64,000 bases of DNA from Streptomyces sp. S.PNR 29 (GTDB taxonomy: Bacteria > Actinomycetota > Actinomycetes > Streptomycetales > Streptomycetaceae), in assembly GCF_030386795.1 (NCBI RefSeq), contig NZ_JANUQM010000005.1, positions 434,001-498,000 of the forward strand, in the 5' to 3' direction. Under the pieces are notes generated by a model, which saw only the letters and a list, made by a program, of their open reading frames with translations, did not search any database and had not been told where the DNA came from. Shown one piece after another: positions 24,559 through 32,243 of this stretch. Position 1 is the stretch's first letter. Each line of letters starts with the position of its first letter. Both the position numbers and the translations under genes were made by a program.

Positions 24559-27498
24559 TCACTCCTCGTCGCGCAGACGGGCCACCAGGGAGGTCAGCGG
24601 TTCGATCTCCTCGGTGTGACCCAGGGCGGTCAGGTGGGAGACCGCCGCGTCGAGACGGGTGAGGGCGGGGCCGGGGCGTTCCAGGTAGATGCCCTCCACG
24701 GCACCCGCGAGGCGGACGCACTCGGCCCACTCGCCGGCACGGTCGTCCTCCGGTCCCGGCTCGCCGAGCAGAGCGAGGGCCTTCTCCAGCGCGGCCAGTG
24801 CGTCCTCGTACTCGCCGGCGTAGGCGTTGACCCGCCCGTGTTCGTAGGCGAGTGCCGTGTCCAGGGAGCGGCCGTGGGCCTCGTATGCGGCAGCGCGGGC
24901 CTCGTCGGCGATACGGCCGGCGTCGGCCAGGTAGGCGAGGGCGTCGGCCAGGCCGTCGGGACCCTGCTTCTGGGCCTGGACGCGGGCGAGTTCGCGCAGG
25001 CAGTTGCTGAGCTGCTCGTAGCGCGGGGCCCGGGCGTGCGCGGCGATCGCCTGGTCCGCGGCCGCACGGGCCCGGCCGAACTCGCCGGACTCGCCGAGGA
25101 GTACGGCCGTCTCCGCGGCGATCATGGCGTGGCTGCCCGGGTCGTCGTCCCAGCCCGCCGACTCGGCCGCGAGGGCGACGAACTCCGCCGTGGCGGCCTT
25201 CAGATCCTCCCCCGCGTGCAGCGCGCGGGCGCGGGTCAGGCGCAGCTGGGCGATGAGCCGGTCGTCCAGCTCTCCGGCGGCGGCGTCCGGTTCGGCCAGC
25301 AGGGAGTCGAGCAGGGCGATGCAGTCCTCGACGCGGCCCAGGTCGAGACTGAGCTGGGCCGCGTTGCTGTAGGTGCAGAACGCGTCGATCCGGCTGCCCC
25401 GGCGAAGATGCACCTCCGCCGAGCGCGTCAGGTGCCGCAGTGCCTCCTCGGGGCGGCCCAGGTGCATGCAGGCCTCGGCCAGGTCACCGTGGAGGCGGGT
25501 GGTGTCGATCGTGTCGGCCGGCCAGTCGGCGGCCCGTCGCAGGCCCTCGGTGAGGTCCGCGTACGCTGCCTGCGCGTCCCGGAGGCCGAGTCGGAGCCGG
25601 CCGCGCAGTCCGAGGGTGCGGGGCAGGTGCCAGGTGGGACCGTGTGCCGTCAGCCGGTCGAGGAGTGCGTCGATCTCGGTGACCGCGGCGGGCAGGTCGC
25701 CGGAGATGGCGTACGTGCTGGCCCGCAGCAGCAGGGCGCCGGAGATCTGCCCGGCGATGTCGTGGCGGGTGGCGAACGCGTGCAGCAGGTCCACTTCGGC
25801 GAAGACCGGCGCGACGTGCTCCTCGCTGCCCGAGGTCTGCAGGCGCAGGGCGAGCGCGGTCACCCGCAGCCGCAGCAGGCGGGCCTCCTGGTAGGCAGCG
25901 AGGCCGGGCGTCTCCTCCTGCAGGCGGACGAGGGACGCGTGGGCGGCGGTCAGCGCGGCGGCCTTCGCCTCGGGCCCGTCCGCGCCCTCCGCGGGGATCT
26001 CGGCGGCGGCGAGCAGGGCGTAGGCGCGGGCGAGCGCCGCGTGGCCCGGCAGGCCGGCGTCGTCGTACAGGGCCGCGGCCTCCTCGTGGAGGGCGACGGA
26101 GTCGGCGTACTCGTCCCTCTCGCCCGCCCGGCCCGCCTCGTCGGCCAGCAGGTCGGCGCGCAGCTGGACGAGGGAGCCGACGGCCGGGTCGTCGGGGTGG
26201 GCGTAGTCGCGGGCGGCGACGAGTGTCCGCAGCCGCGCCCAGCAGACCTGTGCGTCCGGGTGGCCCTGCTCCTCCGCCTTCCTCGCCCGGAGGATGAGTT
26301 CGGGCAGTTCGTCGGGGACGGTGCCGGCCGTACGGCCTGCGGGTGCCGTGACCGGGGCGGCCGGGGCCACGTCGTCGAGGTGGCGGGTGCGCAGGGTGAG
26401 TTCCAGCGCGTCCAGGAGCGGGGCTCGGTCGAGGCGGGCCCTGCGGCGGTCGGTGTGGGCCGTCGTTCCGTTGCGGGCGTCGAAGCGGGCGGCGAGGTCG
26501 TCGGCGCGGCCGCGCACCTCGGCGCGCAGGCCGGCCACCGTCCAGGTGCGGCCCGCGTATCCGGCGGCGGGCAGTTCGCCGTGGCCGAGGAGCTCGACGC
26601 GCTGGAGGAGGACCTCCACGCCGGTGAGGAAGTCGAGCTGGTCCAGCGGCGAGTCGACCTCGTCGAACAGGTTCCGGTTCTCGGCGAGCAGTTCCAGGCC
26701 GCGTGCCTCGTTGCCGGTCAGCGCGCAGAACTCCAGGTGCCGGCCGACCTCCCCGGACATCGAGGGGTTGCGTCGGCAGCCGCGGTATCCGGCGAGGTGC
26801 AGTTCGCGGGCCCGGTCGGTGCGGTCGGTACGCAGCAGGGGCAGCAGCGCGTACGAGAAGGAGCGGGCGGGCTCCTCCTGGCAGGATTCCTTCCCGGCCA
26901 GCACGGGCTCCCAGATGCGCAGCGCCCGCTCGTCGTCGCCCGCCCTGAGGTGGTGGCGGGCGCGCTGGCAGATCTCGCAGGCCTCGCAGTCGCTGAGCCG
27001 GGTACGGGTGCGGCCGGCCCACAGCTCGTAGGCGAGGGTGGTGTCCTCACCTACGTGGGCCGCGAGCTGGTAGGCCTGGCCGTAGTAGGGCTGGAGGCCG
27101 AGGCCGGCCTTCTCGTAGCGGTCGCGCATCTCCGTCAGCCACTGGCGCAGGCTGGTCAGCGGCATCTCGGGAAGCTGGCGCAGCGCGTGGGCCACCCACT
27201 TGAACCGCCAGAACAGCAGGTGGCGCAGGCGGTCGTCGAAGACGTCGGGCTGCTCGTCGAAGAGGGTGAGCAGGCGGGCGAAGACGACGGGCGACTTCCG
27301 GGGTTCGGAGCCGTACGTGTACGCCTCCTGGAGTTCGAGGAGCGCGTGGACGAGCGGGAGGGGCTCCGCGAACTGCTCGGCGGCGTCGACGAGTTCCTCG
27401 GCGGTGACGGTGCGGGTGCGGCCGTAGGGGCGCCGGTCGTTCTCCTGGAGCGCCTGGTACAGCTCGTCCGTGCTCTGGGGATGGGGTGCGGTGGGCAT
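24559..27498 (-). CDS. Large tetratricopeptide-like helical repeat protein
   Basis: 979-aa soluble protein made almost wholly of amphipathic helices with TPR-like pairs (for example ALRHLTRSAEVHLRRGSRID and the DALAALEKALALLGEPG region near the C-terminus). Residues C171, C174 and C177 form CxxCxxC, which may bind metal. No catalytic motif was seen. It starts at an ATG two bases after the HSP90 stop with AAGGA upstream, so the two are co-translated. TPR proteins are the classic co-chaperones of eukaryotic HSP90, which makes an adaptor role attractive; I know of no established function for this family. Confidence 0.8.
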   Translation of the reverse strand: MPTAPHPQSTDELYQALQENDRRPYGRTRTVTAEELVDAAEQFAEPLPLVHALLELQEAYTYGSEPRKSPVVFARLLTLFDEQPDVFDDRLRHLLFWRFKWVAHALRQLPEMPLTSLRQWLTEMRDRYEKAGLGLQPYYGQAYQLAAHVGEDTTLAYELWAGRTRTRLSDCEACEICQRARHHLRAGDDERALRIWEPVLAGKESCQEEPARSFSYALLPLLRTDRTDRARELHLAGYRGCRRNPSMSGEVGRHLEFCALTGNEARGLELLAENRNLFDEVDSPLDQLDFLTGVEVLLQRVELLGHGELPAAGYAGRTWTVAGLRAEVRGRADDLAARFDARNGTTAHTDRRRARLDRAPLLDALELTLRTRHLDDVAPAAPVTAPAGRTAGTVPDELPELILRARKAEEQGHPDAQVCWARLRTLVAARDYAHPDDPAVGSLVQLRADLLADEAGRAGERDEYADSVALHEEAAALYDDAGLPGHAALARAYALLAAAEIPAEGADGPEAKAAALTAAHASLVRLQEETPGLAAYQEARLLRLRVTALALRLQTSGSEEHVAPVFAEVDLLHAFATRHDIAGQISGALLLRASTYAISGDLPAAVTEIDALLDRLTAHGPTWHLPRTLGLRGRLRLGLRDAQAAYADLTEGLRRAADWPADTIDTTRLHGDLAEACMHLGRPEEALRHLTRSAEVHLRRGSRIDAFCTYSNAAQLSLDLGRVEDCIALLDSLLAEPDAAAGELDDRLIAQLRLTRARALHAGEDLKAATAEFVALAAESAGWDDDPGSHAMIAAETAVLLGESGEFGRARAAADQAIAAHARAPRYEQLSNCLRELARVQAQKQGPDGLADALAYLADAGRIADEARAAAYEAHGRSLDTALAYEHGRVNAYAGEYEDALAALEKALALLGEPGPEDDRAGEWAECVRLAGAVEGIYLERPGPALTRLDAAVSHLTALGHTEEIEPLTSLVARLRDEE

Positions 27499-27500
27499 CG

Positions 27501-29357
27501 TCAGCTGTCCTTGCGGAGGGCGTGGGCGAGAAGGTCGAGGAAGGAGCGGTTGATGAGGCTCGACTCGGCGGGCCTGAGCGGGCGCCGGGACAGCATCGCG
27601 GCCTGCCCGTAGAGGGCTTCGGCGCTGGTGCGGGCCAGCTCGGGCTCGTCGATGGTGACGGCGGTGCGGACCAGCGGGTTGAGCTGGTTGAGGATCAGCT
27701 GGGCCCGCGGGGCCTCCTGGCGCAGGGCGCCGAGGATGTCGCCCCACAGACCGCCCTCCTGCTCACGGGCGAGCCGGGAGCGGGTGCGCTCGTGCCGGGC
27801 CTCGCGGCTGTCGACGAGGAGGGCGGGGGCGGAGGCGGGCTGGAAGGTGCGCAGCGCCACGTCGCAGTCGAAGACGGCGAGGGCGTCGCGGGCCTGGGCG
27901 AGGTAGGCCGCGGCGGCCAGCTCCGTCTCCCGGTCGACGGGGTCGAGGTGGGCGGTGAGGGTCTCCGGGTCGAGATCGGCGACGCTGACTTCGGGCCTGA
28001 TCTCGGGCAGCCGGTGGACCAGGTCGCGGTCGTAGGTGTAGCCGCCGTTGACGACGCCCAGCCCGGCGGCCGAGGCGATCGCCGCGACCTGCCGGAACTC
28101 CTCCACGCTCGACGTCACGAGCACGGTGCGGTGGGTGCGTGCGAACTCGTCGAGGGTGGTGTGCCCGTCGGTGGTCTCGAACGGCAGCCAGGGCAGCAGC
28201 ATCCGCAGGATCTCGTCGTCGTACACCGCGAGCGACTTCACGGCCAGGTGGTGGGCCTGGAGGAAGCGGCCCAGCAGGTCCGGGTCGCTGGCGGCGACGC
28301 GGGCGATCCAGGCGCGCAGCCGCTCGGCGAGGGCGTCGCGGACGGCGGCGAGGGTGTCGTCCTCGTACAGGGACTCGCGGGACGCGGTCGGGCGCAGGCT
28401 CTCGGCGTCGACGACGCAGCGGACGAAGAACGCCCAGTCGGGAAGGATCTCCTCGGCCTGCTCGGACAGCAGCATGCCCTTGACGTGCACGCGATGGCCG
28501 TGGCGGCGGCCGGCCGGCACCGCCTCCGGCAGCACGCACGCGATGCCCTTCAGGCCTACGGCCGGCAGGTCCAGCTCGATGGTGTCCAGTGGCCTGAACC
28601 CGAAGACCTCCTCACCGTACGCGGCCAGCGCCCGGGAACGGGCTCCCGGCGTGGGGTACGTGCGCGTCCAGGGTGCGGGCTCGGGGTTGACGGGCGCGCC
28701 CGGGCCGCCGGTGCCGCCCGTGCCGTCGTCGAAGGTCACCGGGTGGCGCAGCAGGGAGCCGAAGTGGCGGGCCAGCGCGTGCACCTGCGCCGGGCGGGTC
28801 CACTCGGCCGCGTCGGCACGCGGGGTCAGCGTGACGGTGGTGCCCGGCCGGGGGCGGGCGGAGGCGGGCAGGGTGCGGACGGTGTAGCTGCCGTCGCCGC
28901 GTCCCCGCCACTCCACGGCGGGTGCGTCGGGGGTGCGGGCGGAGCGGCTCAGGACGTGGATCTCGTCCGCGACCAGGAAGCAGGAGAGCAGGCCGATGCC
29001 GAACTGGCCGATGAAGTCGCCACGTTGTTCGGCTATCCGGTCGGCGCGCTTGCTGCTGCGGCCGATGGTGGCGAGGAAGGTGTGCACGTCGGCCTCGGTG
29101 AGACCGACGCCGTCGTCCTCGACGCGTACCACCGAGCCGTTGGCGTACAGGCGGATGCCGAAGGGTTCGGCGGGGGCGGCCGGTTCGAGGGCGTGCCGGG
29201 CGGTCAGCGCGTCCACCGCGTTCTGCATCAGTTCACGCAGGTAGACGCGAGGGCTGGAGTAGAGGTGGTGGGAGAGGAGATCGACGAGGCCGCGCAGATC
29301 GACCTGGAAGGTGCGGTCGGCGCCGGCCGGGTCCGCGGCGGCGTGGGGCAGTGTCAT
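27501..29357 (-). CDS. HSP90-family (HtpG-like) chaperone
   Basis: 618-aa GHKL ATPase chaperone, close to HtpG length. The ATP site has ELMQNAVDA (E42, N46), DDGVGLT (D82) and the lid-proximal GQFGIGLLSCF. Middle and C-terminal domains follow, with the client-binding and dimerisation segments only weakly conserved. Unlike eukaryotic HSP90 it has no MEEVD tail: it ends LLAHALRKDS. The ATG at 29357 is the first methionine before the conserved FQVDLRGLVDLLSHHLYS. The next gene is the TPR-like protein. It lies 161 bp downstream of another hypothetical gene, across a minisatellite. Confidence 0.9.
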   Translation of the reverse strand: MTLPHAAADPAGADRTFQVDLRGLVDLLSHHLYSSPRVYLRELMQNAVDALTARHALEPAAPAEPFGIRLYANGSVVRVEDDGVGLTEADVHTFLATIGRSSKRADRIAEQRGDFIGQFGIGLLSCFLVADEIHVLSRSARTPDAPAVEWRGRGDGSYTVRTLPASARPRPGTTVTLTPRADAAEWTRPAQVHALARHFGSLLRHPVTFDDGTGGTGGPGAPVNPEPAPWTRTYPTPGARSRALAAYGEEVFGFRPLDTIELDLPAVGLKGIACVLPEAVPAGRRHGHRVHVKGMLLSEQAEEILPDWAFFVRCVVDAESLRPTASRESLYEDDTLAAVRDALAERLRAWIARVAASDPDLLGRFLQAHHLAVKSLAVYDDEILRMLLPWLPFETTDGHTTLDEFARTHRTVLVTSSVEEFRQVAAIASAAGLGVVNGGYTYDRDLVHRLPEIRPEVSVADLDPETLTAHLDPVDRETELAAAAYLAQARDALAVFDCDVALRTFQPASAPALLVDSREARHERTRSRLAREQEGGLWGDILGALRQEAPRAQLILNQLNPLVRTAVTIDEPELARTSAEALYGQAAMLSRRPLRPAESSLINRSFLDLLAHALRKDS

Positions 29358-29412
29358 CGGGCAGTCCGGAGTGGGAAGGGCGACGGGTGGGTGGGCGGGG
29401 CCGATGGGCGGC

Positions 29413-29536
29413 GCGTGCTCGGATGCGGTGGTGGTGCGTACTCGGACGCGGCGGTGGTGGTGCGTACTCGGACGCGGCGGTATGGCGCGCGCTCGGACGC
29501 GGCGGTGATGGTGCGTGCTCAAGCGCGGCGGTGATG
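29413..29536. repeat. Minisatellite: five tandem copies of a 23-26 bp unit
   Basis: Imperfect copies begin at 29413, 29436, 29462, about 29487 and 29513, with core GCTCGGACGCGGCGGTG and 3-bp length steps. The last copy runs over the stop codon at 29519 and supplies the last residues (RHHRRA) of the neighbouring hypothetical protein. The array fills most of the gap before the HSP90 gene and could affect its expression. Spacers are not unique, so this is not CRISPR. Confidence 0.8.
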
Positions 29537-30505
29537 GCGCGCGAACTCCTTCTCCGGCTCCGCGAAGTAGGTCCACGGCCACTTGGTGCAGGCGCCGTCC
29601 AGCGTCTGGAAGACGCGCCGGGCCGTGTGGCGCTCACCGGCCAGCGACAGGGCCATGGCGAACATGTTGAAGTCCTGTTGCCAGCCCGGGCGCCACACAT
29701 AGGCGGGGTGGAGGATGCTGTAGTCGGCCGCCTCCCGCAACTGCGCCCGGATCTCGTCGGTTTGGAGGTAGTCCCCACGCTCCGACTCGACCCACTCCTC
29801 GATGTACGCCATGGCGATCACGCAGCCGAGGCGGTGGCCCTCCGGGGCGCGGGCGAAGGCCTCCTGGGCGAACGCCAGGGCCTGCCCCGGCTCGCCACCC
29901 CAACGGGGCTGCAACTGCGACACCCACTCGATGTGTGTCTCCAGGTCCAGCGGGTCACGGCGCAGGGCGGCGTCGAGCCGGGTCTCGTTGACGGCACGGC
30001 CCAGTGACATGCCGCGACCGGAGGTGAGGAGGCGGCGCCACGGCGTGACCCATTCCGGCCGCAACTCGGCGGCCTCCAGCAGCTGCTGCTCGGCGATGTG
30101 GAGCCGCTCGTGGAAGATCCGCCACTGTTCCTCCGTGACGTGCACGGCACGGGCGGCGGTGCGCGCCTCCCAGCCCCAGCTGATGTGACGCGTCCCGGAT
30201 ATCAGCAGGGCCGTCGCGCGGTGCTCCTTGTCCTCCTCGACGGCCCGGCCGATCCAGTCCTGCACACCGTCCAGGTCGGCGAGTTCACCCAGCACCTGGT
30301 GGTAGCGGCCGAGATCGAAGGGCGCCAGCGCCGCCTTGACAGCCTCCCAGTCACCCGCGTCGGCCGCTTCCACCAGCGCCAGCACCCGGGCGTCCCCGAG
30401 CGCGCGCAGCGTGTACATCCCGTTTTTCTGCCTGCGCGGGACGGGAAGGGCGTGCGGATCCGCCGCCGGTCTCTCCGCTCCTCTGCCGAACAGCTTGCCG
30501 AACAT
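29519..30505 (-). CDS. Hypothetical protein with helical repeats
   Basis: 328-aa protein I do not recognise with certainty. It begins MFGKLFGRGAERPAADPHAL, a phase-lacking cytoplasmic N-terminus, then regular helix pairs rich in Trp and Arg, for example WVSQLQPRWGGEPGQALAFA. No signal peptide, membrane segment or catalytic motif is visible. The ATG has GGAGGG 7 nt upstream. Same strand as the HSP90 and TPR genes, so it may be part of a chaperone-linked locus, though the repeat array separates them. Its C-terminal six residues are encoded by the minisatellite. Confidence 0.7.
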   Translation of the reverse strand: MFGKLFGRGAERPAADPHALPVPRRQKNGMYTLRALGDARVLALVEAADAGDWEAVKAALAPFDLGRYHQVLGELADLDGVQDWIGRAVEEDKEHRATALLISGTRHISWGWEARTAARAVHVTEEQWRIFHERLHIAEQQLLEAAELRPEWVTPWRRLLTSGRGMSLGRAVNETRLDAALRRDPLDLETHIEWVSQLQPRWGGEPGQALAFAQEAFARAPEGHRLGCVIAMAYIEEWVESERGDYLQTDEIRAQLREAADYSILHPAYVWRPGWQQDFNMFAMALSLAGERHTARRVFQTLDGACTKWPWTYFAEPEKEFARHHRRA

Positions 30506-30696
30506 GCCGCGCCCTCCCCTGGTCCCGCGTGATCGTCCGGTGCAGCATAAACGGCCCCCCTGACACCGCTTCCACAGGGTTTTCACCGGCGCTTCACCGG
30601 CCCGGAATGCGGTGGCGCCGGCCCGGGCCGGCGCCGGAGTGCCCTACCGGCGGACAGGTGGGGAGGGCCCCACTCCGAAGCCTCGGGTTACCCGTA

Positions 30697-30726
30697 TCGA
30701 CCCCCATGATCAAGCCGACCTAATGT
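30697..30726 (+). promoter_or_regulatory. Candidate promoter giving a leaderless serine hydrolase message
   Basis: TCGACC (30697-30702) and TAATGT (30721-30726) are 18 bp apart, and the ATG at 30733 is 6 nt past the -10, just where transcription would start. No ribosome site is present. The 22-bp palindrome at 30614-30635 is upstream. Confidence 0.4.
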
Positions 30727-30732
30727 TCGAGC

Positions 30733-31986
30733 ATGGGAATCATGAGAATACTGTCGCAGATGCGCGACTTGTCTCCAGTCGGCACCCGTATGCGTCGCCC
30801 GGCCCGGACGTTCGGCCGCATGGCGGGGCGTCGCACGGCGGCGGCCGCTGTGGCGCTGGCCGCTGTCCTTGCCACGGCCACCTCCCAGAGCGTGTCGGCC
30901 GAGTCCGGCCGGAAGAGTGACGACCAGGCTCGGTTACAGCGCGATGCCGATGCGATCCGTGCTCTGGGAGTCGTCGGCGTCCAGGCCCGTGCGGTCACCG
31001 CCGAGGGCCGGCACCTGGTCGCCACCAGCGGTGTCGCCGACCTTCGGACTCATCGTCCCCTCGCACCCAATGGCTACTTCCGCACGGCGAGTACGTCCAA
31101 AGCCTTCGTGGCCACCGTGATCCTGCAACTGGAGGAGGAGGGCATGCTGTCCCTGGACGACACCGTGGAACGCCGGCTGCCCGGTGTGGTGAAGGGCCAT
31201 GGCAATGACGGCTCCGCGATCACCATCCGGCAGCTGCTCCAGCACACCAGCGGCATCCACGACGACTACCCGGACTTCTCCTCGCCCCGGGACTACTACG
31301 AACACCGCTACGACGTGTACCGGCCCGAGCAGCTCGTGGCGCGCGCGATGAACCACCGGCCCGACTTCCCGCCCGGCCACGGGTGGGCGTACTCCAACAC
31401 CGGCTATCTCCTGCTCGACATGATCATCGAGCGGATCACCGGGAATCCGGTCCACCAGGAGATCACCCACCGCATCCTGGGTCCGCTCGGTCTCGCGCAC
31501 ACCCGGTGGACCGGCACATCGCCCACGCTGCCGCACCCGCATGCCGACGCCTATCAGCTCTTCGGCGGGGGCGCCCTGGTGAACGTCACCGAGCAGGTCC
31601 TGAATGACGCCGGGACGTCGTTCGTCTCCACCACCGCGGACATCAACCGCTTCTTTCGTTCACTGCTCGCAGGCCGACTGCTGCACCCCCGGCAACTGGA
31701 CCAGATGCAACGGACCGTCGCCGTCAGCGGGGCCGCGGAGGCGATGTGGCCGGACGGCCGGTACGGGCTGGGGCTGGTGCAGCGGCCGCTGTCGTGCGGC
31801 GGAATCTACTGGAGCCACGAGGGTGGTGACGGAGGGTATGTGACCTTGAACGGTGTCACCGACGACGGCAGGCGCAGCGCCGTGGTCTCCATGTCCACCG
31901 CACGCGCAGACAGCGAAGCGCACGCACTTGAGCAGGAGGACGCCGCCAGCGCGCTCATCGACCATGCGTTGTGCCCGGCACGGTAG
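30733..31986 (+). CDS. Secreted serine hydrolase of the beta-lactamase/D-Ala-D-Ala peptidase family
   Basis: 417-aa penicillin-binding-protein-like hydrolase (class C beta-lactamase/DD-peptidase group). It has a signal peptide in the first 57 residues. The active-site SxxK is S120-T-S-K123 (FRTASTSKAFVA), Y220-S-N222 is the second motif, and SHEGGDGG replaces the KTG box. Such proteins may be D-aminopeptidases, esterases or DD-carboxypeptidases; the specificity cannot be told. The start is uncertain among Met1, Met4, Met10 and Met20; the most upstream one matches a leaderless promoter. Divergent from the hypothetical gene on the left. Confidence 0.88.
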   Translation: MGIMRILSQMRDLSPVGTRMRRPARTFGRMAGRRTAAAAVALAAVLATATSQSVSAESGRKSDDQARLQRDADAIRALGVVGVQARAVTAEGRHLVATSGVADLRTHRPLAPNGYFRTASTSKAFVATVILQLEEEGMLSLDDTVERRLPGVVKGHGNDGSAITIRQLLQHTSGIHDDYPDFSSPRDYYEHRYDVYRPEQLVARAMNHRPDFPPGHGWAYSNTGYLLLDMIIERITGNPVHQEITHRILGPLGLAHTRWTGTSPTLPHPHADAYQLFGGGALVNVTEQVLNDAGTSFVSTTADINRFFRSLLAGRLLHPRQLDQMQRTVAVSGAAEAMWPDGRYGLGLVQRPLSCGGIYWSHEGGDGGYVTLNGVTDDGRRSAVVSMSTARADSEAHALEQEDAASALIDHALCPAR

Positions 31987-32064
31987 GCGGGCACACCAGG
32001 GCCAGACAGTCGGCGAAGTGCGGTGCGGTCGCGCCGTGGGCGGTGCGGCTCCCTATCCGAAATG

Positions 32065-32078
32065 TCGAACCGGTTCGA
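32065..32078. promoter_or_regulatory. LacI-family operator 1
   Basis: Perfect 14-bp palindrome TCGAACCGGTTCGA with a central CG, typical of GalR/LacI regulators of polysaccharide genes. An identical copy begins 86 bp downstream, an arrangement that allows looping. Confidence 0.7.
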
Positions 32079-32119
32079 GCATGAAGCGAAGGAGCCGGGA
32101 GAACCTCGCGCAGGAGGGA

Positions 32120-32164
32120 TTGCTGGCCCCGTTTACCGGTGCTAGCTTCCTCGAACCGGTTCGA
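32120..32164 (+). promoter_or_regulatory. Promoter overlapped by LacI-family operator 2
   Basis: TTGCTG (32120-32125), a 17-bp spacer and TAGCTT (32143-32148) form a plausible promoter for the glycoside hydrolase gene. The second perfect TCGAACCGGTTCGA (32151-32164) sits right at the expected start site, so a bound repressor would block it. No lacI gene is in the window. Confidence 0.65.
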
Positions 32165-32243
32165 TGAACTGGTCCCTTCGTGCTACCCCGAGCCCCGTTC
32201 CGCACCCTCCCGGTTACTCGATCGAGGATTGAGGACGCAATCC

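Noticed and set aside
24415..27612. A 1065-codon open frame on the plus strand opposite the TPR gene, and similar long frames such as 775-1878, 27486-29534 and 38310-41831.
   Set aside because: They are antisense shadows caused by high GC; the opposite strands carry recognisable domains and ribosome sites, and these frames have low-complexity Arg/Gly/Val-rich translations.
29413..29536. Possible CRISPR array.
   Set aside because: The units are contiguous without unique spacers and have no nearby cas genes.
30614..30635. Perfect 22-bp GGCGCCGGCCC/GGGCCGGCGCC palindrome upstream of the serine hydrolase.
   Set aside because: Pure GC composition makes such palindromes likely by chance; no second copy or terminator context supports a function.
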